From contig NZ_PDBX01000001.1 in NCBI RefSeq assembly GCF_002564105.1, positions 5,270,001 through 5,334,000 of the forward strand: a stretch of 64,000 nucleotides of DNA, in the 5' to 3' direction. This document shows positions 9,646 to 18,038 of this stretch, piece by piece (position 1 is the first letter of the stretch; each line of letters begins with the position of its first letter). The notes under the pieces are model-generated. The model was not told the origin of the DNA. It ran no database searches and worked only from the letters and a program-made list of their open reading frames with translations. A program made the position numbers and the translations under genes. The DNA is from Collimonas sp. PA-H2 (lineage in GTDB: Bacteria > Pseudomonadota > Gammaproteobacteria > Burkholderiales > Burkholderiaceae_D).

Positions 9646-10326
9646 TTATCGCGCCAAGTTGTCGATCGATGACGTTGCCAACTGAATTTCGTGATTACCC
9701 GGAGCCAGCGACTTAGCTGGCCAAGGATCGGCCCACGCCGGAATACGTGTCAACACGTCGATCCAGCGAACGATATTGGGAAACGCCTCCAGCGGCATTT
9801 CCGATTCCCGCCAGTAGGTCGCCATCGAGGCGAGCTGGAAGTCTGCGATGGTAAGCCTTTCACACGCCACAAAGGTACGGTCCGCCAGGTGGCCGTCCAA
9901 GACTTTTGCGAATTTCACAAAATCCGCTACGCTGGTTTTCAGCGACGCGCTGTCCGGCGCTCCGAGCCCGAATGTCGCCTTGACGATATGTTCGAAATAA
10001 AACGGCGAGACGGCGGGCGACCAGTGGCAATCGTTCCAGGACAGCCAGCGCAGCACCTGGACTTGCTCAGCCGGATTATGCGCAGGCCACATGTCCGACC
10101 CGGTCTTGATGCAAAGATGGGCCATGATGGCCGAAGACTCCCACAGCACAAAATCGCCATCGACCAGGGTGGGCGCCTTCATGTTGGGATTAAGCGCTGC
10201 ATATGCAGCTGTCTTGAGCCCGCCGGCCTTCACGTCGATTTCAATAAACTCCGCCTTGACGCCGAGATGCTTGGCCAGCGCCAGTACGCGCTGCGGCGCC
10301 TGTGCTTTGATCCAGTATATTTTCAT
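9646..10326 (-). CDS. glutathione S-transferase family protein
   Basis: 226 residues, a GST with 'MKAPTLVDGDFVLWESSAIMAHL' (GSH site) and 'VACERLTIADFQLASMATYW' (helical-domain capping box). Its ATG overlaps the stop of the upstream GST by 4 bases, so the pair is translationally coupled. N- and C-terminal domains are complete. Substrate unknown. Confidence 0.92.
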   Translation of the reverse strand: MKIYWIKAQAPQRVLALAKHLGVKAEFIEIDVKAGGLKTAAYAALNPNMKAPTLVDGDFVLWESSAIMAHLCIKTGSDMWPAHNPAEQVQVLRWLSWNDCHWSPAVSPFYFEHIVKATFGLGAPDSASLKTSVADFVKFAKVLDGHLADRTFVACERLTIADFQLASMATYWRESEMPLEAFPNIVRWIDVLTRIPAWADPWPAKSLAPGNHEIQLATSSIDNLAR

Positions 10327-10961
10327 GTCGATTTCTCAGTTTGAAGATTGGCAAACGCCGCGGCAATCCGCAAGGGAGCAGTGGGGCGCGCGTACATTCT
10401 GTCCAGATAAGCGCGCAGTTGAGGGTGTTGGTCGATCAAGTGATACTCATTGGCCCAATCCATCAGGTACGCAGTCACGCAATCGGCTACGGTGATGGTG
10501 TCGCCGACAATGAACTGCCGTCCTTCCATGTGCTTATCTAATATGGTCGCCATGGCAACAAATTCCTGGCTGGCGCGAGGGATTTCTTCGGGTAAGCGCT
10601 TGTCTTCCGGGTACAACCAGGTGTGGCGCGTGATGCGCCACAACGGCTGCTCAAGTTCAGTCATGGCAAACATCACCCAGCGATACGCTTGAGCTAACTG
10701 CTTGCGGTCGGCGGGAAGCAGCCCTTTATCAGGATATTTCTCAGCCAGGTAGATGACAATCGCTGCCGATTCGGTGAGCACCATATCGCCATCGACCAGC
10801 ACCGGCACCTTGCCGGCGGGGTTGAGGCGGAGAAATTCCGGGCGGTGCTGTTCGCCGGCCAAGAGGTTGACTGGTATGAACTCGAATTCGGCATTGAGTT
10901 CGTTTAATGCCCACAGCGCGCGAAGTGAGCGGGTGGCGGCAAATCCGTAGAGTTTCATCAT
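10323..10961 (-). CDS. glutathione S-transferase family protein
   Basis: 212 residues starting MMKLYGFAATRSLRALWAL; GSH-site motif 'GKVPVLVDGDMVLTESAAIVIYLA' and helical domain 'VGDTITVADCVTAYLMDW'. AAGGA lies 7 bases before tandem ATG codons. First gene of the GST run. The three GSTs differ clearly from each other, so the run is not a recent tandem duplication. Confidence 0.92.
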   Translation of the reverse strand: MMKLYGFAATRSLRALWALNELNAEFEFIPVNLLAGEQHRPEFLRLNPAGKVPVLVDGDMVLTESAAIVIYLAEKYPDKGLLPADRKQLAQAYRWVMFAMTELEQPLWRITRHTWLYPEDKRLPEEIPRASQEFVAMATILDKHMEGRQFIVGDTITVADCVTAYLMDWANEYHLIDQHPQLRAYLDRMYARPTAPLRIAAAFANLQTEKST

Positions 10962-11238
10962 GATATTTCCTTTCGGAATTAAGTTAATTGTTGATAACTA
11001 GACGAATGGAGAATCGCAAATCAAAACGGCTCGGGTTATTTTTACGGCAGCCGGAGGCGCACCGGTCCACAGTACCTAGTCGAATGGTGAAACGCCGAAT
11101 CGACACCGTCGCTAATTATTTCTTTCAACAGGATTACCCATGGATGCCTGGAGTGCGTGGAGTAACGCCCCTTGGGCGTCGGGTGCTCTCGGTGAACTAG
11201 CACGCCCGCACCAACTAGGGCTGTCCTTTTACCTTGCG

Positions 11239-12159
11239 TCAAAGTTTGCCGATCTTGCCGGCTACCCACGACAACTCTGCGTCGGCGGCGACATAGCGGA
11301 CGTGGTAGTAGTCGCGGATGAAGCTGATTAGGCCGTCGCGCCACTCGAGCCACATCATGTAGCTGGGTTTTGGATCGCTGCGGTCTTCGAAGACCGCGAT
11401 TACATCCCGGCCCTCGAGCCAGGCTGGGGCGAGCCACACGCCGCTGCTCTTGGCGTAGTTTGTGAAGAACAAACCAACGTCCGCCGCTCCGACGCGAAGC
11501 GGGTACGCGGACTGCTTAAGTTTCACGTCATCCGCGAGGAGCGCCCGCAAACCGTCCCAGTCCCGCTGGTTGAAGAGCGCAACATAACGCGCCGTTTCAG
11601 CGGACACCGACCGCGCGTCTGGAAGCGGGCTGGCTTGCGCGTTGATCTCCCGAAGATGCGCGCGCCCCCGCGCCAGATGGCCCTTCACGGCGTCGACCGT
11701 GAGGTCGAGGAGGGCGGCGATCTCTATCAGCGACTCGTCGAGTACATCTTTCAGGATGACGACGCTCCTCTGCAGGATGGGTAGTTCCGCAAAGCGCGAC
11801 ACTGCGGTTTTGACAGCTTCTTGGCGCATCAGCATCTCCAATGGATCAGGGTTGGTCGAGTCGGCGATGTCTGAGGCGGCATCGATCGGTTCGGCCGTGC
11901 GCACAGTCCGGCCGCGTAGCAGATCGAGGGCGCGGTTGTGGGCGATCCGGAACAGCCAGGGTCGAAGCGGTGGCGTCTCGTCCAACTCTTGCAGCGCCAC
12001 CAAAGCCCGGATCAGTGTGTCTTGCACGACGTCCTCGCCGTCGATGACCGATCCCATCAGACGAGCGCAATAGCGGTGCAACTCTGGTCGCAGTTCGCCG
12101 ACCAGGGTGAAGAGTTCCGCCCGGGTGTCGGAGTTCGGCGAAGATCGTCCTGTGTTCAA
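11239..12159 (-). CDS. ECF41-type RNA polymerase sigma factor with SnoaL-like C-terminal domain
   Basis: 306 residues. Region 2 'GEDVVQDTLIRALVAL...PWLFRIAHNRALDLLR' and region 4 'ESLIEIAALLDLTVDAVKGHLARGRAHLR' are followed by about 120 residues of SnoaL/NTF2-like fold ('YVALFNQRDWDGLRALLADDVKL', 'WRDGLISFIRDYYHVRYV'). Such a fused C-terminal domain is typical of ECF41 and replaces an anti-sigma factor. The start is TTG in a TTGA overlap with the upstream SDR stop, with GGGAG 7 bases before it. Confidence 0.93.
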   Translation of the reverse strand: MNTGRSSPNSDTRAELFTLVGELRPELHRYCARLMGSVIDGEDVVQDTLIRALVALQELDETPPLRPWLFRIAHNRALDLLRGRTVRTAEPIDAASDIADSTNPDPLEMLMRQEAVKTAVSRFAELPILQRSVVILKDVLDESLIEIAALLDLTVDAVKGHLARGRAHLREINAQASPLPDARSVSAETARYVALFNQRDWDGLRALLADDVKLKQSAYPLRVGAADVGLFFTNYAKSSGVWLAPAWLEGRDVIAVFEDRSDPKPSYMMWLEWRDGLISFIRDYYHVRYVAADAELSWVAGKIGKL

Positions 12160-12914
12160 GCTACTGCTCCCTCGAGCATGGTGATTCCCGTATCGCCTTT
12201 GAGCCCGAAGGCGAAGCCTTCGGCATATTTCGGGTCGTCCAGCACCGAAACAACTTTCTCACCGAACTCCCGGGGTGGCATCGGCGCGCCGAAGCGGGCC
12301 ACGAACTCTTCCGGCTTGATGTCCATGGCGCCTGCGTAGGCTTCGGCGCCGGTGTCGCCGACCCCGGTGCCGCGGACCATTTGCTGCGGCACGATCGCCT
12401 GGAAGCGAATCCCGAGATCCTTTTGCTCCGAGATGCCGTTGGCGTATTTGGCCATGAACCACAGCATGCGCTTGGCGCCGCCGTAGCCACCCGACATCGG
12501 CGATCCGTCCACGGCCGCGCCGCTCGATATCACCATGACACGGCTTCCGGATTTGAGCGGCAGCTTGAGCGCCGCCTGCAGCCAATAGAGCCCGGCCTTG
12601 ACGTCATGTTCCCATGGGACCGTGAAATCCGCCCAGCTCATCTGGTCCAACCGCCCCATCCGCGGCTTCGCGCCTGCGTTCAGCACCAGGATGTCCGGGC
12701 TGACCTCGGTAAGGATGCGGTGGGCGGCGGTCTCGTCTGTCACGTCGGCGCAAATCGTGGCGACGCCCAGCCGGGCGCGGACGGACTCGAGGGCATCGGC
12801 GCTGCGGGCAATGATCGTCACTCTGGCGCCGTGCGCGACCAGGGCCTCGACCAGTCCCAAGCCAAGACCACGGCTGCCGCCGGTGACGACGACATTCTTA
12901 TCTTTGAGGCTCAT
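12156..12914 (-). CDS. SDR-family oxidoreductase
   Basis: 252 residues: TGGSRGLGLGL cofactor loop at residues 11-21, 'LNAGAKPRMG' in place of NNAG, Ser in 'MVISSGAAVDG', and 'YGGAKRM' for the YxxxK region. GGAG precedes the ATG. It is translationally coupled to the ECF41 sigma factor; such sigma factors usually sit beside an oxidoreductase or carboxymuconolactone decarboxylase-like gene, so this SDR is the likely target or partner. Confidence 0.9.
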   Translation of the reverse strand: MSLKDKNVVVTGGSRGLGLGLVEALVAHGARVTIIARSADALESVRARLGVATICADVTDETAAHRILTEVSPDILVLNAGAKPRMGRLDQMSWADFTVPWEHDVKAGLYWLQAALKLPLKSGSRVMVISSGAAVDGSPMSGGYGGAKRMLWFMAKYANGISEQKDLGIRFQAIVPQQMVRGTGVGDTGAEAYAGAMDIKPEEFVARFGAPMPPREFGEKVVSVLDDPKYAEGFAFGLKGDTGITMLEGAVA

Positions 12915-13010
12915 CAGCTCTACTCCATTGTCTAGGTATAGCTAAGACGATCGAGATTCGGAAAAGGAGTCAATTAACGCCGCCGGGCTGTGAATATCCC
13001 AGACCGAGAC

Positions 13011-13526
13011 CTATCGATGGAACAGCATTGCAATCCGGGCAGCTAAAAGCATCACCAGAAATTTGAAGGGATAACTCGAGTAACTGGGCAGGTCGCTCGG
13101 AACGTCGCCGTTCTCGGGCTTGAATTTTGTGCAAATACGCATCTGCAAAGGAGGGAGGTCTCCTTTACACCTTGATCGGTACACATCAACCCAATGTTTC
13201 CCGTCATCGAAGCCGAGGAGCATTGCTGAATTGCAACAGGTAGCGATGACGCGGTTTGTGGCCGATTTCTCTCTGATTTTAAGACTCTTCAACAGCAGGG
13301 CTCCCCTTGAACACGTAACGCGATCCTTTCGGTAGACGATGTAGGCGCTCCCGCCATCGAGATCTTGAACGGGGCTTGCATTCGGTAACGCTTCAATTTG
13401 ACGGGAACCTTCCTGGCAATCGTCGCAGTAGCAGACAACGCTTGAAATTGGAGCGCCAATCGCTTCGAGTTCGACCCGTCCGCATAAACACGAAACTATC
13501 ATGTTGTTTTTCGGTGGTGTCGACAT
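13011..13526 (-). CDS. GFA (CENP-V/glutathione-dependent formaldehyde-activating) family protein
   Basis: 171 residues. Zinc ligands typical of the family: CLCG near residue 14, 'CYCDDCQEGS' near 33, and 'ATCCNSAMLLGFDD' near 95. AGGAG lies 7 bases before the ATG. The C-terminus carries a hydrophobic stretch (FKFLVMLLAARIAMLF) unusual for the family and possibly a membrane anchor. The function is zinc-dependent thiol/glutathione adduct chemistry by analogy only. Confidence 0.8.
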   Translation of the reverse strand: MSTPPKNNMIVSCLCGRVELEAIGAPISSVVCYCDDCQEGSRQIEALPNASPVQDLDGGSAYIVYRKDRVTCSRGALLLKSLKIREKSATNRVIATCCNSAMLLGFDDGKHWVDVYRSRCKGDLPPLQMRICTKFKPENGDVPSDLPSYSSYPFKFLVMLLAARIAMLFHR

Positions 13527-13843
13527 CAGCTACTCCTGATCGCATGGTGCCCACCATCAAATGTCGAGGCAAACCCGCCATGGACTCCGCGGTGGTAGTG
13601 GCGAGGCACATTACTCGAATACCTACGCTGGTCAGCGCCATGGAATGGCTGGGACTCGGTTTCGAGGATGGTCAAATGATCAACCTCGATCATAGCGCTA
13701 GTACGAAAGCCTGACCCGCTGACCTTTTGGCATTGATGGCAATGGCAGCGGGCCCTGATGATCGGGGCGATTCCCATACGGAAGCGAATTTCCCCACATT
13801 TGCGGCCCCCGGTGAGCGGGGTGAAGAGGGTGTAGGTGGTCAT
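13527..13843 (-). pseudogene. broken GFA-family gene (frameshifted)
   Basis: The first 55 residues are clearly GFA-like ('KCGEIRFRMG', 'RCHCHQCQKVSGSGFRTSAMI', 'TILETESQPFH'), but the frame then runs into unrelated sequence and stops after 105 residues, far short of the usual 120-150. A different reading frame in 13590-13641 yields 'AGLPRHLMVGTM', reminiscent of the family's later strand, and the CxxC zinc motif is lost. The likely break lies around 13620-13650. The downstream GFA gene starts where this one ends, suggesting a paralogous pair with one copy decaying. Confidence 0.55.
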
Positions 13844-14010
13844 GGTTCATGAGTTCCTAGTTAAGGTAAACATAGTCGCCTCGCAGTGCGCCATTTCGAC
13901 AGCCGGCCAGAAAAAATTAACAATCCACCGAAAAATTGAAAGTTATGTCGAATTCCGATGGCGCCGGACGACTATTGATTTTCACACCACAACGAAAAAG
14001 GAGTCCCGTC

Positions 14011-14376
14011 ATGCGCTATGCCTGCTTAGTCTATTTCGATCCTCACAAGGTCTTTAACCAAAGCGCCGAGGCCGAGGCGGCGCTGCGTGATTCCGGCGCC
14101 TATAACAACGAGTTGAAGGCCAGCGGCCACATGGTGACGGATCTAGCCCTTCAGTTGCCCGACCAGGCGATGACCGTGCAGGTCCGCGGCGGGAGGATGT
14201 CGGCGACGGACGGCCCATTCATGGAAACCAAGGAAGTGCTGGGCGGCTTCATCGTGATCGAAGCACGCGACCTCAACGAGGCTGTGCGGATTGCGGCGGG
14301 AATTCCTCTGGCCAGGCTGGGCTCGATAGAGGTCCGACCTGTTGTGGACTATAGCAAGCCTCGTCCGAATCTATGA
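14011..14376 (+). CDS. YCII-family (DGPF) protein
   Basis: 121 residues starting MRYACLVYFDP, with 'SATDGPFMETKEVLGGFIVIEA', the DGPF motif of YCII-like proteins. GGAG lies 8 bases before the ATG. Unlike the copy at 7282 it has no sigma factor directly behind it. Its last third overlaps, antisense, the 3' end of the flavin monooxygenase gene by about 100 bases. Confidence 0.88.
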   Translation: MRYACLVYFDPHKVFNQSAEAEAALRDSGAYNNELKASGHMVTDLALQLPDQAMTVQVRGGRMSATDGPFMETKEVLGGFIVIEARDLNEAVRIAAGIPLARLGSIEVRPVVDYSKPRPNL

Positions 14377-15868
14377 ACCAGCGACGGAGCGTTTCCTCCA
14401 ATCCATCGATGCTGTCCTCCTCGCCGGCCCAGGCAACGCAGGCATCGGGACGGATCAGCATCGAAGGCCCTGTAGCGACGGCCACGCAACATATCTTCTG
14501 CGTGGCGGCTGCAACGAGCCTGGAAGCCTTCCCCTCGGTTGAGGCGTCGAGAAGAACGCCCGTGCCATCCTGCATGAGATCGTAGAGCGAGACGCCGGCA
14601 TCGCCGTGGCCGATCGGCTGGTCGCCGATTAGCCGTCCGACCGCGTCCAGCTTCGAGCCGAGATCGTAACGGGTGGCAAGGCCGCTCATCATCTCTCCGA
14701 TGAAGCGGTTGACGTCATCGAATTGCATGAGGTTCGCCACGATGTCCCGCATCGCACCCGATTGCGGATCGGGCCGCAGGATGGCGATCTGGGCAAGGGT
14801 GTTGGCCAGCACGGCCTTGGCGACTGGCCGCCGCTCAGCCGTGTAGGTGTCGAGCAGACTCTCCGGCATCTCGCCGCGGATGACCGAGGCGAGCTTCCAA
14901 CCGAGGTTTGCAGCGTCCGCAAGCCCGAGGTTCAGGCCCTGGCCGCCAAATGGCGAGTGAACATGCGCCGCATCACCGGCAAGCAGCACTCTGCCTAGCC
15001 GGTAGCTATCGACAAGCCGCGTGTTGTCCGCCCACCGGCTTCCGCTTTCGAGCGCTTTCACACGGACGTCCGCACCGCTGATGCGGCGCAGGACCGCTTC
15101 GATCTCCTCGCGTGTGACCGGCGCCTGCCGATCCACCGGTGGACCGATGAAGTCCAGCATGAACAATCGACCGGGAACGGGGCCGTAGGCGAACACCCCG
15201 CCCGATGTGCGATTCCAGCCAATAGGCAACAGCCGGTCGGGATGATCGATCTCCGCGACAACCTGGTAGAACGTCGACGTCGGCGCCGTGCCGGGGAAGT
15301 CAAAGCCGGCCATCTTGCGGATGAAGCTGCGCCCGCCATCGCAAGCTACCAGGTAGGAGCAGGAGATACGGCCTTTGTCCGTCGAAGACACCCACTCCAG
15401 GTCGACGCCGTCCGCCTGCTGGACGAAGCTGGTGACGCCGCACCCGCGGCGCACCTCAATCCCAAGGACGCGCGCGCGATCGGCCAGCATGACTTCAAGC
15501 TCATGCTGACGCACCAGGCGAGGACGCCGTTGCGGCTCTTTCTGCGCGTCCTTTCGGATTAGAGACAGTCCACCGAAATGGCCACTGTACTTCGACGCCC
15601 GACCACGCAGCTCTGCTCCGGTCTGCTTTGCGAACTCATCCATCGCCGCGAAAGTGTTCGCCTCTGCGGCGGCAATGGCCGCGGCCATCCCGCGACGCGT
15701 CAACGCTTCGCAGCCAAGCGGTCCGACCGACATTGCCTTCATGGTCATGTTCACGCCGGCCAGACGCTCTAGCACGAGGACGTCCGCGCCGCCCAACGCC
15801 AGCTCGATGGCCGTCAGGAGTCCGACCGGTCCGGCTCCAACCACCACAACATCAAATTGTTTTTCCAT
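14273..15868 (-). CDS. FAD-dependent aromatic-ring monooxygenase (PheA/TfdB-like)
   Basis: 531 residues. Rossmann GAGPVGL at 11-17, the NADPH/FAD 'ACDGGRSFIRKMAGFDFPG' motif near 175 and the second FAD motif 'VLLAGDAAHVHSPFGGQGLNLGLADAANLGWKLA' near 300: class A flavoprotein hydroxylase. The usual C-terminus ('RPDACVAWAGEE...LRRWF') is reached near 14375; about 30 further residues of unusual composition run antisense through the YCII gene, suggesting loss of an original stop. AAGGA precedes the ATG. Divergent from a TetR gene that likely controls it. Confidence 0.93.
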   Translation of the reverse strand: MEKQFDVVVVGAGPVGLLTAIELALGGADVLVLERLAGVNMTMKAMSVGPLGCEALTRRGMAAAIAAAEANTFAAMDEFAKQTGAELRGRASKYSGHFGGLSLIRKDAQKEPQRRPRLVRQHELEVMLADRARVLGIEVRRGCGVTSFVQQADGVDLEWVSSTDKGRISCSYLVACDGGRSFIRKMAGFDFPGTAPTSTFYQVVAEIDHPDRLLPIGWNRTSGGVFAYGPVPGRLFMLDFIGPPVDRQAPVTREEIEAVLRRISGADVRVKALESGSRWADNTRLVDSYRLGRVLLAGDAAHVHSPFGGQGLNLGLADAANLGWKLASVIRGEMPESLLDTYTAERRPVAKAVLANTLAQIAILRPDPQSGAMRDIVANLMQFDDVNRFIGEMMSGLATRYDLGSKLDAVGRLIGDQPIGHGDAGVSLYDLMQDGTGVLLDASTEGKASRLVAAATQKICCVAVATGPSMLIRPDACVAWAGEEDSIDGLEETLRRWFIDSDEACYSPQQVGPLSSPAWPEEFPPQSAQPR

Positions 15869-15884
15869 ATATCTGATCCTTTAC

Positions 15885-15920
15885 ATATACCGAGTCGTAA
15901 TATATACTCAGTACATATAA
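15885..15920. promoter_or_regulatory. putative TetR operator pair between monooxygenase and TetR genes
   Basis: Two related half-palindromic elements, ATATACCGAGT and ATATACTCAGT, lie 17 bases apart. The second is part of an imperfect 23-bp dyad (15898-15920) centred on ACTcAGT with 9 of 11 positions paired. It sits in the 71-base divergent region and would cover both promoters. Confidence 0.5.
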
Positions 15921-15939
15921 ATATCAAGGCTACATTTCA

Positions 15940-16572
15940 ATGTCATCTGACCTTCGATCCCGCAAGCGCCTCGCCACGCGACAAGGCATCTCCAATGCCG
16001 CCACGCGCCTCTTCTTCGAGCGGGGCTTCGATCATGTGACGGTGGACGAGATCGCGACAGCCGCCGACGTCGGGCGGATGACGGTGTTCAATCACTTTCC
16101 CCGCAAGGAGGATATGTTCTTTGACCGTGACGAGGAGGGCAGGGAGATCCTGCGCGACGCTTTGCGGCAGCGCGATGCTGGCATCGCTCCGATCGAGACC
16201 TTACGTCTGCTGGCGCATCGGCTGGTTGCGGAAGATAGCCCTTACGTCAGATTTTCTGCTGAGAGCCAAGGCTTCATAGAGACGATCGAGGGCAGCGAAA
16301 CCCTCAAGGCCCGGGCCAGGGCGATACGCGACGAGATCGCGCAAGTGGTAGCGGTGGCGCTAGCCGAATGCGCAGGGCGGGAACCTGCCGATCCCGCCGC
16401 CCAGCTGGCGGCCAGCCTGCTCTTGGCGACCTGGACCGTGGCCCTGATCCAGGGGCACCGGACCTTTCGACAGAGGCGGGATACAGAGGAAGCGAAAGCC
16501 GTCTTTCTCGCTATTGTTGACAAGGGAACCATCGGTCTGAAAGCTACAATGGCCGGCACGCCCTACGCTTGA
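15940..16572 (+). CDS. TetR-family transcriptional regulator
   Basis: 210 residues. N-terminal HTH 'ISNAATRLFFERGFDHVTVDEIATAADVGRMTVFNHFPRKEDMFFDR' is typical TetR; the C-terminal helical ligand domain ends with an AcrR-type pattern. AAGG precedes the ATG. Divergent from the FAD monooxygenase, whose expression it probably represses until an aromatic ligand binds. Confidence 0.93.
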   Translation: MSSDLRSRKRLATRQGISNAATRLFFERGFDHVTVDEIATAADVGRMTVFNHFPRKEDMFFDRDEEGREILRDALRQRDAGIAPIETLRLLAHRLVAEDSPYVRFSAESQGFIETIEGSETLKARARAIRDEIAQVVAVALAECAGREPADPAAQLAASLLLATWTVALIQGHRTFRQRRDTEEAKAVFLAIVDKGTIGLKATMAGTPYA

Positions 16573-16744
16573 GCAATCAATCCCAGCCCGATGATGCTTG
16601 GCGCATAGCCGCTTCCTGAATGGACTTATTTTCAGCGGGCAATAATCCGGGCACAGGAATTACTTGATCATGTAGTATCTGCGAGGTGGCGATCAGTTAT
16701 CTGAATCGATTTTTTTTCGATAAATGTCTCTCCAAGGAGGCGAT

Positions 16745-17128
16745 ATGAAGCGTGTTGTTGGCATCGGCGGCGTGTTTTTTAAAGCAAAGAATCCTGAAAA
16801 ACTGCGCGAATGGTATCGGGATCATCTTGGTTTCAGCCTGGAAGAATGGGGCGGTGTGGTATTTCAACCGAATGCCGCCAATGGCCCCATCGACAAGGAA
16901 AAAACTGTCTGGTCCTTATTCCCAAGCGACTCAGACTATTTTGCACCGAGCACCCAATCTTTCATGATCAATTATCGCGTCGATGATTTACATGCTTTGC
17001 TGGCGCAGTTGCGCTCGGAAGGCTGCTCTGTCGATGCCAAGGTTGACGAATCGGAATTTGGCAAATTTGGGTGGGTGATGGATCCCGAAGGTAACCGGGT
17101 CGAGCTATGGGAAGCTCCAGGAACTTAA
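16745..17128 (+). CDS. VOC-family (glyoxalase/bleomycin resistance-like) protein
   Basis: 127 residues with the paired beta-alpha-beta pattern of vicinal oxygen chelate proteins: 'FFKAKNPEKLREWYRDHLGF' and the C-terminal 'FGWVMDPEGNRVELWEAP' containing the metal-binding Glu. An AGGAGG box lies 5 bases before the ATG at 16745, favouring this over a start seven codons upstream. Single gene; substrate unknown. Confidence 0.9.
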   Translation: MKRVVGIGGVFFKAKNPEKLREWYRDHLGFSLEEWGGVVFQPNAANGPIDKEKTVWSLFPSDSDYFAPSTQSFMINYRVDDLHALLAQLRSEGCSVDAKVDESEFGKFGWVMDPEGNRVELWEAPGT

Positions 17129-18038
17129 ATTGTTATGTGTTCTATACAAGGCTGGCAATCGCTTGCGCAATCAGCAGGGGATCGCAGACCTGGTCTTGCT
17201 GAAAGCGGACAGGATCAGGCAAGTCATTATGCGGGTCCGTCAGAATCTCTCGTTTCGCTGGACAACGGCCCGGCGAAACGTCGATTTTTCAGTTGTTCAT
17301 ATTTCTCTGGCGAGTGCCGCCTTTCCTGGTGCGCGCAGATCTTAATTCTCCCAATTTCAATGGTGTCTCCCAGTTTTTACTAAAAATTCGCGAGAAAACA
17401 TTAAGTCCACTTGTAAAAACAACAGGCCGGATAATTTGCGGAAAATCCATTGTAAACAACGGCCTGCCATCGCATTCATTGCGCCGCAACATGAGCGGAA
17501 AATCTTCCTGGTAATACCACTCAGATACAGGTTGACTGCAATTTTCCCGTCCTCTACAGTCATCAGGCAATATATTTCCATATGGAAATATATTGGATAG
17601 GTTACACGGATGCGAAAAACCCGGACCGGCAACTTTCTGCATCGATTTATGGCATCCCGGACCGCGCTCGCAACAAGCAAGTCCTCCCAATCTATCCAGG
17701 AGAATCAAGTGAAATCGAAGATGATAAAAGGATTCGCAATCAGTTGGTTTTCTCAGCGCGTGGCGCCGGCCCGGTTGCCACGGAAAGCGTGGTCAGCCAA
17801 GCCACTGCAACACCTGCCGCAACCTGCCGGTACTCTACCTGAAAGCACCGGCGTCAATTATGCGGTCGGCAACGTGGTCCGGCATACCAACAAGTTCATC
17901 TCGACTCTCGGACTATAACTAGGCACTTCGCACACCAAGCGGCCGAGCGCTGCAACACGACGGCCTGGGTATCTGCAATACCGGCTTTATGTTAGCGGTA
18001 CCAATCGGCAATTACCCCACACCGAAGTAAAAATCGTA
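17129..18038. other. 910-base intergenic stretch with a long palindrome and no recognised gene
   Basis: No frame here matches a known family. A plus-strand frame at 17610-17918 (about 100 residues, ending 'YAVGNVVRHTNKFISTLGL') and a minus-strand frame at 17289-17708 are open but have no convincing start or ribosome site. The strongest signal is the 28-bp perfect palindrome at 17568-17595. The stretch may be the decayed remains of a gene plus the leader of the downstream glycoside hydrolase gene. Confidence 0.4.
17568..17595. repeat. 28-bp perfect palindrome
   Basis: Half-site CAATATATTTCCAT followed directly by its exact reverse complement, with no spacer and no mismatch. It is AT-rich and about 440 bases upstream of the CBM6-glycoside hydrolase gene. 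It has no T tract typical of a terminator and could be an operator or a cruciform site. Confidence 0.75.

Noticed and set aside
8905..10961. Three GST genes as a recent tandem amplification
   Set aside because: The proteins share only family motifs; their sequences are too different for recent duplication.
17289..17708. Minus-strand frame of 139 codons
   Set aside because: No ribosome site or family match, and it spans the 28-bp palindrome.
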